A stretch of DNA of 64,000 nt. Source: an uncultured Latescibacterota bacterium (GTDB taxonomy: Bacteria > Latescibacterota > UBA2968). A program made the position numbers and the translations under genes. The notes beneath the pieces are model-generated. The model saw nothing but the letters and a program-made list of their open reading frames with translations. It was not told where the DNA came from and ran no database searches. This document shows, piece by piece, positions 8,294 through 15,766 of this stretch. Position 1 is the stretch's first letter. Each line of letters begins with the position of its first letter. Where the stretch lies: positions 1,006,394 to 1,070,393 of the forward strand of contig OY282377.1 of assembly GCA_958295785.1 (NCBI GenBank). Direction: 5' to 3'.

Positions 8294-8566
8294 CTACCCC
8301 AACCAATCAATCCCATCGACAACGCCGACGATCACAGAGCGCACGGCGGGCAATTCCACGTTGAGGACAAGAGCCGCGGCAACGCCTTGGCGAAGCACGA
8401 GGACGGTCTCGCCGCGCCCAACGCCTACGGAATCCACCGCGAGTGCAGACGCGCCATCATCTTTGCTATCGGGCGTGATGGGCTGCACGACCATGAGTTT
8501 CGCGCCGTTGTAATCGCTGTGTTTAATGGTCGAGGTGACACTGCCGAGCACGCGCGCCAAGAACAT
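8294..8566 (-). CDS. Microcompartment pentameric shell protein (BMC-P, EutN/CcmL family) 1
   Basis: The protein has 90 residues from ATG 8566. It is a small OB-like barrel beginning MFLARVLGSVTSTIKHSDYN and ending VGVVDGIDWLG. The family hallmarks are the A-V-D-S-V-G-V-G-x-G-E-x-V-L-V core and the VIVGVVDGI C-terminus. BMC-P pentamers cap the vertices of icosahedral microcompartments. It is one of three paralogues in this operon, the usual number in planctomycete-type loci. It sits 25 nt downstream of the second BMC-P. Confidence 0.92.
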   Translation of the reverse strand: MFLARVLGSVTSTIKHSDYNGAKLMVVQPITPDSKDDGASALAVDSVGVGRGETVLVLRQGVAAALVLNVELPAVRSVIVGVVDGIDWLG

Positions 8567-8591
8567 CGCGTAGCCTCCTGTTGCCAACGCA

Positions 8592-8855
8592 TCACGCATT
8601 GACCCGATCCACAATGCCGACAACAGCGGCATCAATCGGGCCGTATTTATCGGGCAGGGCATTGGGGGCTTCCCGCGAGCCGACCCAGTAAATGATTTCG
8701 CCATCGCTGGCATTGACCACATCAACAGCCACAAAAGCATCCCCGTTCTGCGCGTGCTCATGGTCGATGGGTTCAACGATGAGCAACCGAAATCCGTTGA
8801 GCGCGGCGTCTTTGCGCGTTGCCCAAATTTTGCCGATAACGCGACCGAGAAACAT
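8592..8855 (-). CDS. Microcompartment pentameric shell protein (BMC-P) 2
   Basis: The protein has 87 residues. The start is ATG 8855, with GAGGAAAAT immediately upstream, beginning MFLGRVIGKIWATRKDAALN. EutN/CcmL fold residues AVDVVNASDGEIIYW and the C-terminal VVGIVDRVNA are recognised. It forms vertex pentamers. It is translated 22 nt after the aldehyde dehydrogenase stop. It diverges from paralogue 1 mainly in the loop after the IIYW strand (VGSREAPNALPDK). Confidence 0.92.
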   Translation of the reverse strand: MFLGRVIGKIWATRKDAALNGFRLLIVEPIDHEHAQNGDAFVAVDVVNASDGEIIYWVGSREAPNALPDKYGPIDAAVVGIVDRVNA

Positions 8856-8877
8856 ATTTTCCTCGCGCGATGCGGGT

Positions 8878-10314
8878 CTATACAATTCGGAAATAGTCGA
8901 TGAGGGCGCAACGGCGTTGGCGGGTAAATGTGCGGGCAGAGGTGCAGCCCTCGCCGGTGGGCGTGGCAATGGAGAACGAGGTATAACCTTCGCCCCCCGC
9001 GCCCAATCCCGCAGAAGACGCGCCGTTTTTGACGAAGATCGCACACTTGCAGCGACGCGCCATGACGGTCATATTCTCCACATTTTTAGAGTGCATGACC
9101 GCTGTGTGGCGATACCCCTGTTCGGCGCGAATCGCCCAGTCAATTGCCGTGTGAACATCGGGCGTGCGAACAATGGGGATGAACGGCATCATCTGCTCGT
9201 GTTGCACAAAGTCGTGCTCGTTATCGACCTCGCCGATCAAAAGCTCTGTGTCCGGCGACACATTGAGGTCAATGTGGGCGGCGAGCACATGGGCACTGCG
9301 CCCGACCAACTCGCGGTTGAGCGACCAATCGCCCTTCGCGTCGCGGGGAAACGCAATTTTCGTCAGCGCATCGATCTGATTGCGGTCGAGCACCACGCAG
9401 TTGTTCGCGCTCAAGTGGCGCGTCAGTTCGTCGGCAACCGGTTGCACCACAAAAATTTCTTTTTCCCCAATGCAGAGAATATTGTTGTCAAAACCGCCGC
9501 CTTCAACAATGCCGAGCGCGGCCTTTTCGATATCCGCGGTCTCATCCACCACCACCGGGGGATTGCCCGGCCCGGCGGCAATCACGCGCTTGGGGGCCTG
9601 CATCGCCGCCTTGACAACGCCGCCGCCGCCTGTGACGAGGACGAGATCCACACTCGGATGCACAAAAAGGGCTTGCGCGGTTTCGATACTCGGTTCGCGC
9701 ACCGCAACGAGCAAATTAGGCGGCCCCCCCGCACCTGTGATGGCGCGGTTGAGCATTTGCAGACCCAGTAGCGAAACGTTTTTCGCGCTCGGATGCGGGG
9801 CAAAAATCGCGCTGTTGCCCGCTGCGATCAGGCTGATGGTATTGTTGACTATCGTGGGTACCGGATGCGTGGATGGCGTGACTGCTGCAACCACCCCAAA
9901 GGGCGCCATCTCAACAACCGTCAGGCCATTGTCGCCCGTCCAAGCGATGGGGTGCAGGTCTTCGACCCCGGGCGTGTGCTGTGCCACGACCTCGAACTTG
10001 CGAATTTTGTGCGGCACTTTGCCCATGCCGGTTTCTTCCACGGTTTTTTGCGCGAGGCCCTTTGAATGTGCCAGGGATTCGCGGCGAATCGCAGCGATGA
10101 TGCCGCGGCGCTGGTCCAAGCTCATGGCTTCAAGGCCGCGTTGCGCTTCCACCGCAGCGGCAATGGCGTCTTCGAGGTCGTCGAAGATTCCCTCGTCGCC
10201 CTTGCCCTCGCAACGCGCAGGCGGCGCAACAACCGCAGGCGCCGCGTCTTCGGTCACGAGATTACGCACCACCTGCTCGACCACCGATTGGATTTGCATT
10301 TCGTCTAAGTTCAT
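8878..10314 (-). CDS. CoA-acylating aldehyde dehydrogenase, microcompartment cargo (PduP/EutE type)
   Basis: The protein has 478 residues from ATG 10314. It oxidises an aldehyde to acyl-CoA with NAD+ and CoA; lactaldehyde is the expected substrate here. The N-terminal amphipathic helix MNLDEMQIQSVVEQVVRNL (1-19) followed by an Ala/Pro-rich linker is a typical encapsulation peptide. The catalytic cysteine is C281 in FDNNILCIGEKE, and TGGGGVV (228-234) and AAGPGNPP are also family-like. It lies within the shell operon between BMC-P2 and BMC-P3. PduL, encoded at the operon start, would recycle the CoA. Confidence 0.95.
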   Translation of the reverse strand: MNLDEMQIQSVVEQVVRNLVTEDAAPAVVAPPARCEGKGDEGIFDDLEDAIAAAVEAQRGLEAMSLDQRRGIIAAIRRESLAHSKGLAQKTVEETGMGKVPHKIRKFEVVAQHTPGVEDLHPIAWTGDNGLTVVEMAPFGVVAAVTPSTHPVPTIVNNTISLIAAGNSAIFAPHPSAKNVSLLGLQMLNRAITGAGGPPNLLVAVREPSIETAQALFVHPSVDLVLVTGGGGVVKAAMQAPKRVIAAGPGNPPVVVDETADIEKAALGIVEGGGFDNNILCIGEKEIFVVQPVADELTRHLSANNCVVLDRNQIDALTKIAFPRDAKGDWSLNRELVGRSAHVLAAHIDLNVSPDTELLIGEVDNEHDFVQHEQMMPFIPIVRTPDVHTAIDWAIRAEQGYRHTAVMHSKNVENMTVMARRCKCAIFVKNGASSAGLGAGGEGYTSFSIATPTGEGCTSARTFTRQRRCALIDYFRIV

Positions 10315-10418
10315 AAGCCTACTCGCATGACAATCCTCTGGCGAATATATTGAAATGTCGTTCAGTTTGCTTTGCCATAGCGCGCCGCCTTTCAGCTTGT
10401 TTTGCTGACCCCTGACCG

Positions 10419-10709
10419 CTATTTCCGATAAATCGCTTCGCCTTCAATTTCTGCCGCGTCGATGATGGCGACGATGACCGCGTCAACTGGGCGATTTTCA
10501 GTCGCGCTCGTCATGCGCGCAGAACTCCCGCTGCAACAGAGCACGACTTCTCCATCGCCTGCCCCCACGGCATCTACGGCCACCACAAAACTCGCTTTGG
10601 GTTCGAGCGAGGGCAAGTCGAGGGTCTGGACAATTTGGAGCTTAAAACCGTCCAACCCGCTGTCTTTTTGGGTGGCAACCACGGTTCCCACCACTTTGCC
10701 GAGGGTCAT
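10419..10709 (-). CDS. Microcompartment pentameric shell protein (BMC-P) 3
   Basis: The protein has 96 residues from ATG 10709. The sequence MTLGKVVGTVVATQKDSGLD, then VVAVDAVGAGDGEVVLCCSG and VIVAIIDAAEIEG, is EutN/CcmL family. It starts 3 nt after the stop of the first BMC-H gene, so the two are tightly coupled. A 104-bp gap containing a GCTGACCCCTGACCGC repeat fragment separates it from the aldehyde dehydrogenase. It forms vertex pentamers and is the most divergent of the three, with a Cys pair (LCC) in the central strand. Confidence 0.93.
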   Translation of the reverse strand: MTLGKVVGTVVATQKDSGLDGFKLQIVQTLDLPSLEPKASFVVAVDAVGAGDGEVVLCCSGSSARMTSATENRPVDAVIVAIIDAAEIEGEAIYRK

Positions 10710-10712
10710 GGT

Positions 10713-11000
10713 TTAATCGTCTGAAGACGCGCCAATGGGCAGAATTTTTTCCAGACTGCCGTGCGGTCTTGGAATGACGTGAACGGAAACGAGTTCGCCA
10801 ATTTTGCCAGCCGCGGCTGCGCCAGCTTCGGTCGCAGCTTTGACCGCTGCCACATCGCCGCGCACCATCGCGGTGACATATCCCGCGCCAATGCGCTCCC
10901 AATTGACAAATTGGACATTGGCGGCTTTGACCATCGCGTCCGCCGCTTCGATCATCGCGACGAGACCTTTGGTTTCGATCATGCCGAGAGCTTCACCCAT
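10713..11000 (-). CDS. Microcompartment hexameric shell protein (BMC-H, PduA/EutM family) 1
   Basis: The protein has 95 residues from ATG 11000, with CAGGAGGAATTGC upstream. It is a single BMC domain: [20 protein letters not shown], pore loop [19 protein letters not shown] and the C-terminal [16 protein letters not shown]. Hexamers tile the facets, and the GAG pore differs from the KIGSG of PduA/EutM. A second BMC-H precedes it by 24 nt. Confidence 0.96.
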   Translation of the reverse strand: MGEALGMIETKGLVAMIEAADAMVKAANVQFVNWERIGAGYVTAMVRGDVAAVKAATEAGAAAAGKIGELVSVHVIPRPHGSLEKILPIGASSDD

Positions 11001-11024
11001 GTTGCAATTCCTCCTGTGAAAAGA

Positions 11025-11318
11025 TCACTGTGTCTGAAAAACAACCGCATCTACTTGCGGATCGAGATTTGGAATGACGTGAACGGCCACGAGGTCGCCA
11101 ACCCGTTCAGCGGCACGGGTGCCCGCTTCAAGGGCCGCACAAACCGCCCCCACATCGCCGCGCACGAGCGTGGTCGTATATCCCGCGCCGATTTTTTCGT
11201 ATCTTTCAATGGCGACATTCGCGGTCTTGACCATCGCATCGGCCGCTTCCGTCGTGCCAATAACGCCGAGTGTTTCGATCATGCCAAGAGCTGAAGCCAT
11301 GGTCAAATCCAGTTGCAT
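11025..11318 (-). CDS. Microcompartment hexameric shell protein (BMC-H) 2
   Basis: The protein has 97 residues if ATG 11318 is used (AGGA 8 nt upstream), or 91 from ATG 11300; I prefer the former. It is a BMC domain with SALGMIETLGVIGTTEAADA, pore loop EKIGAGYTTTLVRGDVGAV and VHVIPNLDPQVD. It lacks the EKILP tail of paralogue 1 and ends with a hydrophobic VDAVVFQTQ. It is the first shell gene of the operon, separated from the upstream ATPase gene by 133 bp containing two GC-rich hairpin repeats. Confidence 0.95.
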   Translation of the reverse strand: MQLDLTMASALGMIETLGVIGTTEAADAMVKTANVAIERYEKIGAGYTTTLVRGDVGAVCAALEAGTRAAERVGDLVAVHVIPNLDPQVDAVVFQTQ

Positions 11319-11360
11319 TATTTTAATCCTCGCTCCCCACGTTTCTATCCTTGTATCTTC

Positions 11361-11433
11361 GGGCGAGCACGGGGGTCTCGCCCCTACGTTTCTATCCTTG
11401 CATTTTCGGGCAAGCACGGGGCCTCGCCCCTAC
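11361..11433 (+). repeat. Two adjacent GC-rich hairpin repeats inside the microcompartment operon
   Basis: GGGCGAGCACGGGGGTCTCG (from 11361) and GGGCAAGCACGGGGCCTCG (from 11408), each followed by CCCCTACGTTT and TCTATCCTTG-like flanks. They lie between the ATPase stop and the first BMC-H and could attenuate read-through. Confidence 0.7.
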
Positions 11434-11451
11434 GTTTGACTTTTTGTTTCG

Positions 11452-13029
11452 TTAGTGCATCCCGGTCTGTCGCCATGAATTGATCTGTTCTTCGAGTCCA
11501 ATGCGGAACTCGCTTATTGTTTTCCCATTTTTCTCTGTTTCCAATTTTCCGACGATCCGTGCGACCTCGGGCGCTGATCGATTCAATTCATCGGCGAGGA
11601 TCGCCAATTTCGCTTTTGGAATATCCCGTGACCGCACATTGGGATCTCCCGAAAAGGTCTGTTCAATAGACAACAGCCTCTGATTCAAGGCATTGGCAGG
11701 CATGCCAAATTCAATGGCGTAGGCTTCGGAATTTCTTTGGACGGTGTCCCACAACCAACTTTCCGGAGAGGAGATACCGGGAAGGAAAATCGGCTCTATG
11801 CTGTGACCGTATTGCGTAGCAATGCTTTGCAAGGCGGGCGCGTGGGCGCGTGCATCTCCGTCTAACACAAAGACAAAGCCGGCCAGTGCCTCGATCTTCC
11901 CGAGTGTGTGGATGTGCGCTTTAAATTCATCGCTTCCCGTATCTCTTCCAATGCGGAAATCGTCGTGGCGCGTACCGATTTTGTGGTTCAACACATCCAA
12001 CGCGCCGAGGATCACCCCCTCGGCGACCTCGTCTTCGCAGAGAATGGAAAGCCGATCTGTGGACTGCCCGTACAGGGCCTTTAGAAAAATATCTCGATAG
12101 GCGGGCAGACGCGCTACATCCAAGGTCTGTGCATCTCGTTCAAAAAAAAGCCTGGCCTCAGGGGGGACGCTATCCAACACGACAGGGCTGTGAGAAGTCA
12201 CAATGATCTGCAAATCGTTCCGCAGGGCAATGCGCTGGAGTTCCAACATGATCTGCTGTTGCGTGTAGGGATGGAGCCCGGCTTCTACTTCGTCAATGAG
12301 AATCAGCGCGCCCTTCAGGTTGGATATGTCCTTGGAGATGCGTAAGATAGATCTTTCTCCCGCAGACATGTGAAACTCCGAGTATTTCACCGCCTGGTGC
12401 CCTTCGATGCCCGCAAAGAGCAAGTCGCGGTTTTTTGCGCGAATCAACGAGACATCGCGGTAGCGTTGCGGTAGAATGCGGTGGGCGAAAAGCAATCGTT
12501 CCGCGGTGATTTCCTCGGCATCAAACTGCCTTCGGCTCAGTTGCAGAATGCCTCTCACTTCAGAAGGGTTGGTCAAGTTGGCCAAGGTGCGGAGATAGAG
12601 TGCTCTTTCGGGTTGCCCCACACCCTTGCGTCCCATGAAGTTTTTCCCCCAGGACTTTCTCCTTTTCCATTCCATGGCATACCGCTTGCCTCCGGCCAGA
12701 TAGTAGAACTCGAGGGAAGTTTCGCCCCTTATATCCGAGAGCGCGCCGTCGCGCGTGTCGGTAAAACTGGGGAACAAAGTGGCGGGCGTAAAAGCGCGCA
12801 AACTGCGGTCTTTCGGTTTGTAGGCTGCGGCGCAGGCAAAGAGAACAGTCGATTTGCCACACCCGTTCGGACCGGCGAGCACGGAAACCGGGTACTCAAA
12901 AGGCACCCGCAAGCCCCTAATGCCGCGCAAATTGTTGAGGCGAACTTCGTCGAGGAAATCGTTTTGCTGGGCTTTTTTGCTCCGAAGCGAATCCCATACC
13001 GCCACCAAACTCTTGGTCATCATGGACAT
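11452..13029 (-). CDS. AAA/ABC-type ATPase with TOPRIM-like C-terminus (OLD-family-like) inside the microcompartment operon
   Basis: The protein has 525 residues. ATG 13029 follows GGGAGGCAGTAAAA, and the ribosome site lies in the end of pduL, whose stop is 2 nt away. Walker A is GPNGCGKST (53-61), signature SAGERS (222-227), Walker B ALILIDEVEAGLHP (241-254) and switch histidine H280 (VTSHSP). The C-terminal half carries a TOPRIM-like set: CEDEVAEG (331-338) and VLDGDAR (388-394). This matches OLD/GajA-like ATPase-nucleases, which usually belong to defence systems. No such gene is a normal part of shell operons. Base composition looks slightly A+T-richer than its neighbours by eye. It is either a transferred defence gene or a locus-specific partner. 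Confidence 0.8.
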   Translation of the reverse strand: MSMMTKSLVAVWDSLRSKKAQQNDFLDEVRLNNLRGIRGLRVPFEYPVSVLAGPNGCGKSTVLFACAAAYKPKDRSLRAFTPATLFPSFTDTRDGALSDIRGETSLEFYYLAGGKRYAMEWKRRKSWGKNFMGRKGVGQPERALYLRTLANLTNPSEVRGILQLSRRQFDAEEITAERLLFAHRILPQRYRDVSLIRAKNRDLLFAGIEGHQAVKYSEFHMSAGERSILRISKDISNLKGALILIDEVEAGLHPYTQQQIMLELQRIALRNDLQIIVTSHSPVVLDSVPPEARLFFERDAQTLDVARLPAYRDIFLKALYGQSTDRLSILCEDEVAEGVILGALDVLNHKIGTRHDDFRIGRDTGSDEFKAHIHTLGKIEALAGFVFVLDGDARAHAPALQSIATQYGHSIEPIFLPGISSPESWLWDTVQRNSEAYAIEFGMPANALNQRLLSIEQTFSGDPNVRSRDIPKAKLAILADELNRSAPEVARIVGKLETEKNGKTISEFRIGLEEQINSWRQTGMH

Positions 13030-13031
13030 TT

Positions 13032-13769
13032 TTACTGCCTCCCAACGGAGGTCATAAGCTTCTGTGTCAAAATATACACCGTATCGCCGCACACGAGATC
13101 CGCGGCATTGGCATCGTCTGTATCCAGATGGAGTTCGGGCAAATAGCTGTCGTCAATTTTGAGGCGCACATTTTCATACGTAACGCCTTTCTCGCCGCGC
13201 ACGCACACGTGCACGGATTCTCGTCCCTCAAAGCCGTAGCGCGTTACGTCCTCTGGGCGCAGGTGAATGTGGCGCGCCGCGCGAATGGCCGCATCGAGCG
13301 TGACCGCGCCCTTGGGGCCGATAAACGTGACGGACTCGGCATCTGCGAGATCGCCCGAATCGCGCACGGGCGGGTCAACGCCGAGAAAAATCGCGTCTGT
13401 TCGGGCGAGTTCGACCTGATTGTAGGAGCGGCTGGGCCCTAGGATACGCACGCGCTCAATTGCACGCAACCGAGGGCCAACCACGGAAATGACTTCCTCG
13501 GCGGCAAACGCGCCGGGTTGATAGAGATCGCGGTAGGGCGTTAGCGCGTGCCTCGGGCCAAATAGAATTTCGAGCGTTTCATCATCCACATGGGCATGGC
13601 GGGCCGATACCCCAACCGAAATGGGAATCCCTTCGCCATCTCCGCCGCGGATCTGGCGCGCTACTTCTCGCGCAATGCGGTCAACAGCATTGCTTTCCAC
13701 GCTGTTTTGCCCGAAAGCACAAAGGCCGCAGTCCTCGCAGGCAGAGGCATTTTTTGGCATTGGAATCAT
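13032..13769 (-). CDS. pduL: Phosphate acyltransferase PduL, microcompartment cargo
   Basis: The protein has 245 residues from ATG 13769. PduL converts acyl-CoA plus phosphate to acyl-phosphate, recycling CoA inside the shell. Metal-site histidine pairs are visible: H58/H60 (SARHAHV), H167/H169 (RHIHLRPED) and H214 (LHLDTDDANA). The two-barrel arrangement and length fit the family. The N-terminus carries an amphipathic helix, VDRIAREVARQIR (29-41), which looks like an encapsulation peptide, preceded by an unusual C11-x2-C-x2-C cluster (ACEDCGLCAF). First gene of the operon, with a promoter candidate at 13809-13837 and translational coupling to the downstream ATPase. Confidence 0.93.
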   Translation of the reverse strand: MIPMPKNASACEDCGLCAFGQNSVESNAVDRIAREVARQIRGGDGEGIPISVGVSARHAHVDDETLEILFGPRHALTPYRDLYQPGAFAAEEVISVVGPRLRAIERVRILGPSRSYNQVELARTDAIFLGVDPPVRDSGDLADAESVTFIGPKGAVTLDAAIRAARHIHLRPEDVTRYGFEGRESVHVCVRGEKGVTYENVRLKIDDSYLPELHLDTDDANAADLVCGDTVYILTQKLMTSVGRQ

Positions 13770-13808
13770 GGCGAAATTCCCGGATCAAACCCCGTTCACA
13801 AGGGGCGA

Positions 13809-13837
13809 AAAATAGCCCATTACTTCTGCAAAGTCAA
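13809..13837 (-). promoter_or_regulatory. Candidate promoter of the microcompartment operon
   Basis: Minus strand TTGACT (13837-13832), 17-nt spacer, TATTTT (13814-13809). The predicted start near 13802 gives a leader of about 33 nt to pduL. The rest of 13770-14045, between divergent genes, shows nothing else recognisable. Confidence 0.5.
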
Positions 13838-14045
13838 GGGGTTTCAAAGCTGTGATGCTTGACAATCACCGCGCTTTGAACCAAATTCAGACAATCGACG
13901 AATCGGCGCACAGGCATAGCGTACAACGCAGCGCAGCAAGTAATCGCACGCTTCAATCGCGAGATGAACGGCTATCGCAGTTGTGCCCCGTTCCGCTGAT
14001 TCTCCGAACCATTGCCTATTTCATCCGACCTTCCGAGAATAGCCC

Positions 14046-15659
14046 TTGCCGCTCCATCTCCTCACGCGCATCGCACTGTTTTTTTGTGCGGTCAGCCCCG
14101 CGCTGGGCGCCTCGCCCGATCTGCCTTTGAACCATCCCGCGTATCCCCTGTTGGATCGCATGGATGCGCGAGGGTGGGTCGCCGTGTCCGATACGCGACC
14201 CCTGACCCGAATGCAGGTTGCGCGGTTGCTCTCTGCGGTGTCGCATCAGCCGATGTCCGCAGCCGAGCGCGGCCTCGTCAAGCGGTACCTCGCCGAGTTG
14301 GCCGGGCACGCGGCCTTTGCACGCGAACCCCGCTGGGCATGGCGCGATTCGGTGGCCGCCATCATCCTCGAGCCTCTCTTGCGACAACGGATCATCGTGC
14401 GCAGGGGCGATGGGTTTGTCACCGAGACCGCGTCTCAGACCTATCTCGGCGGCACTGTGCGCGGGCGGTTGCACACCTTGGGATTTTACGCGCGGCATTG
14501 CGAAGCCCGCGAGTGGAGCACGCAACCGCGCCTGACCCGCGAAGATGTGCTCGCCCAACCCATTGAAGACGCGCAACTCAAAGGCAACAAAGCGGATTTC
14601 CGCGAAAGCGCGTTTCAACTCGCATGGGCAAATTCATGGGTGCGTCTCGACGCGGGCAAGGGCAGTCTGAATTGGGGCCCCGGGCGCACGGGAAATTTGT
14701 TGCTCTCCAACCGCACGCCGTCTTACGGCCTGTTGCGATTGCACGCATCCTACCGCCGGTTGCACTACACGCATGTCGCCGCGTCACTGCGGGCGCGAGA
14801 GGGGTTGATCGACACCGCGCGCCGGTGGATCGACAACGGGCATGTGCGAATTTTTCTGCGCCCAAAGCGACTGGCCGCGCACCGCTTGGAGATCGCGTTT
14901 TCAAAGCTACGCATTGGGTTGCACGAGGCCGTGGTGTACGGCGACCGAGGCTTTGAACCGCTCTACGTTTTGCCCGTGACCGTGTTTGCCGGCGCGCAAA
15001 ACCACTTGGGAAACCGCGATAATCTGGTGATCGGCGGCGATATATCGCTACGCCCTCGCCCGGGGTTGGAACTCTACGGCGCGTGGTTTTTAGACGATAT
15101 GGTAAAATTCGATCCCAGCGCGTTCGCCAATCAATTTGCCCTACAACTGGGCGCGTTCTGGGTCGATCCCCTGGGCCTGCGCGACACGGATGTGCGCGCC
15201 GAATACGCCCGCGTCGAGCCGTATGTGTACGCCCACAATTTTGACATCAACACGTTTGAACACCGCGATGCCCTGTTGGGCTATCCAACAGGGCCAAATG
15301 CGGACCGCTGGTTTGGGCAAGTGACACACCGGTTTTCCCCATCGCTCCAAGCATCCCTCGCGTTTGAACGCGAACGGCAGGGCGAAAATCCCGTCAACCC
15401 AGATGGCACAGTGGTCAACGTGGGGGGCAATGCCCAACTGGGGCGGCGATTAGAAGACGCACAGACGCGGGCCTTTATGTCGGGCGATGTGGAGACGCGC
15501 ACAAAAATCGATGTCCGCATCGAATACGCGCCGGTGAGGCATTGGATTTTGCAAGTGGGATATACGCGGCAAGCGGGCAAAAATATCATCCTGCCCAGCG
15601 GACGCGGCAACGCGGTGGGCCACGAGTGGGTGGCGACGGTGGATGTAAATTTTTATTGA
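14046..15659 (+). CDS. Capsule assembly Wzi-like outer-membrane protein
   Basis: The protein has 537 residues. An in-frame stop just upstream leaves TTG 14046 as the first possible start; no strong ribosome site is visible. A signal peptide is clear: MPLHLLTRIALFFCAVSPAL with cleavage after GA about residue 22. The remainder has the Wzi-family pattern: early LDRMDARGW and PLTRMQVARLL, then LNWGPGRTGNLLLSN, and a C-terminal string of amphipathic strands ending in an aromatic (VDVNFY). Wzi anchors capsule or polysaccharide at the outer membrane. It opens the polysaccharide cluster that follows on the same strand. Confidence 0.82.
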   Translation: MPLHLLTRIALFFCAVSPALGASPDLPLNHPAYPLLDRMDARGWVAVSDTRPLTRMQVARLLSAVSHQPMSAAERGLVKRYLAELAGHAAFAREPRWAWRDSVAAIILEPLLRQRIIVRRGDGFVTETASQTYLGGTVRGRLHTLGFYARHCEAREWSTQPRLTREDVLAQPIEDAQLKGNKADFRESAFQLAWANSWVRLDAGKGSLNWGPGRTGNLLLSNRTPSYGLLRLHASYRRLHYTHVAASLRAREGLIDTARRWIDNGHVRIFLRPKRLAAHRLEIAFSKLRIGLHEAVVYGDRGFEPLYVLPVTVFAGAQNHLGNRDNLVIGGDISLRPRPGLELYGAWFLDDMVKFDPSAFANQFALQLGAFWVDPLGLRDTDVRAEYARVEPYVYAHNFDINTFEHRDALLGYPTGPNADRWFGQVTHRFSPSLQASLAFERERQGENPVNPDGTVVNVGGNAQLGRRLEDAQTRAFMSGDVETRTKIDVRIEYAPVRHWILQVGYTRQAGKNIILPSGRGNAVGHEWVATVDVNFY

Positions 15660-15662
15660 CCG

Positions 15663-15727
15663 ATGTTACGCAGTTAAGCCCATCGCAAAAATGCCATCGC
15701 AAAAGACCCTCCGATAAAGCCATAATT
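15663..15727 (-). repeat. Remnant of the ~400-bp dispersed repeat
   Basis: GTTACGCAGTTAAGCCCATC and following bases match the end region of the repeat in inverted orientation, breaking off after GATAAAGCCAT. About 65 of 400 bp remain, in the 107-bp gap between two polysaccharide genes. Confidence 0.7.
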
Positions 15728-15766
15728 TTACCGAACTTTGTCGCAGTTGTGTGGAAAAATACCAAA

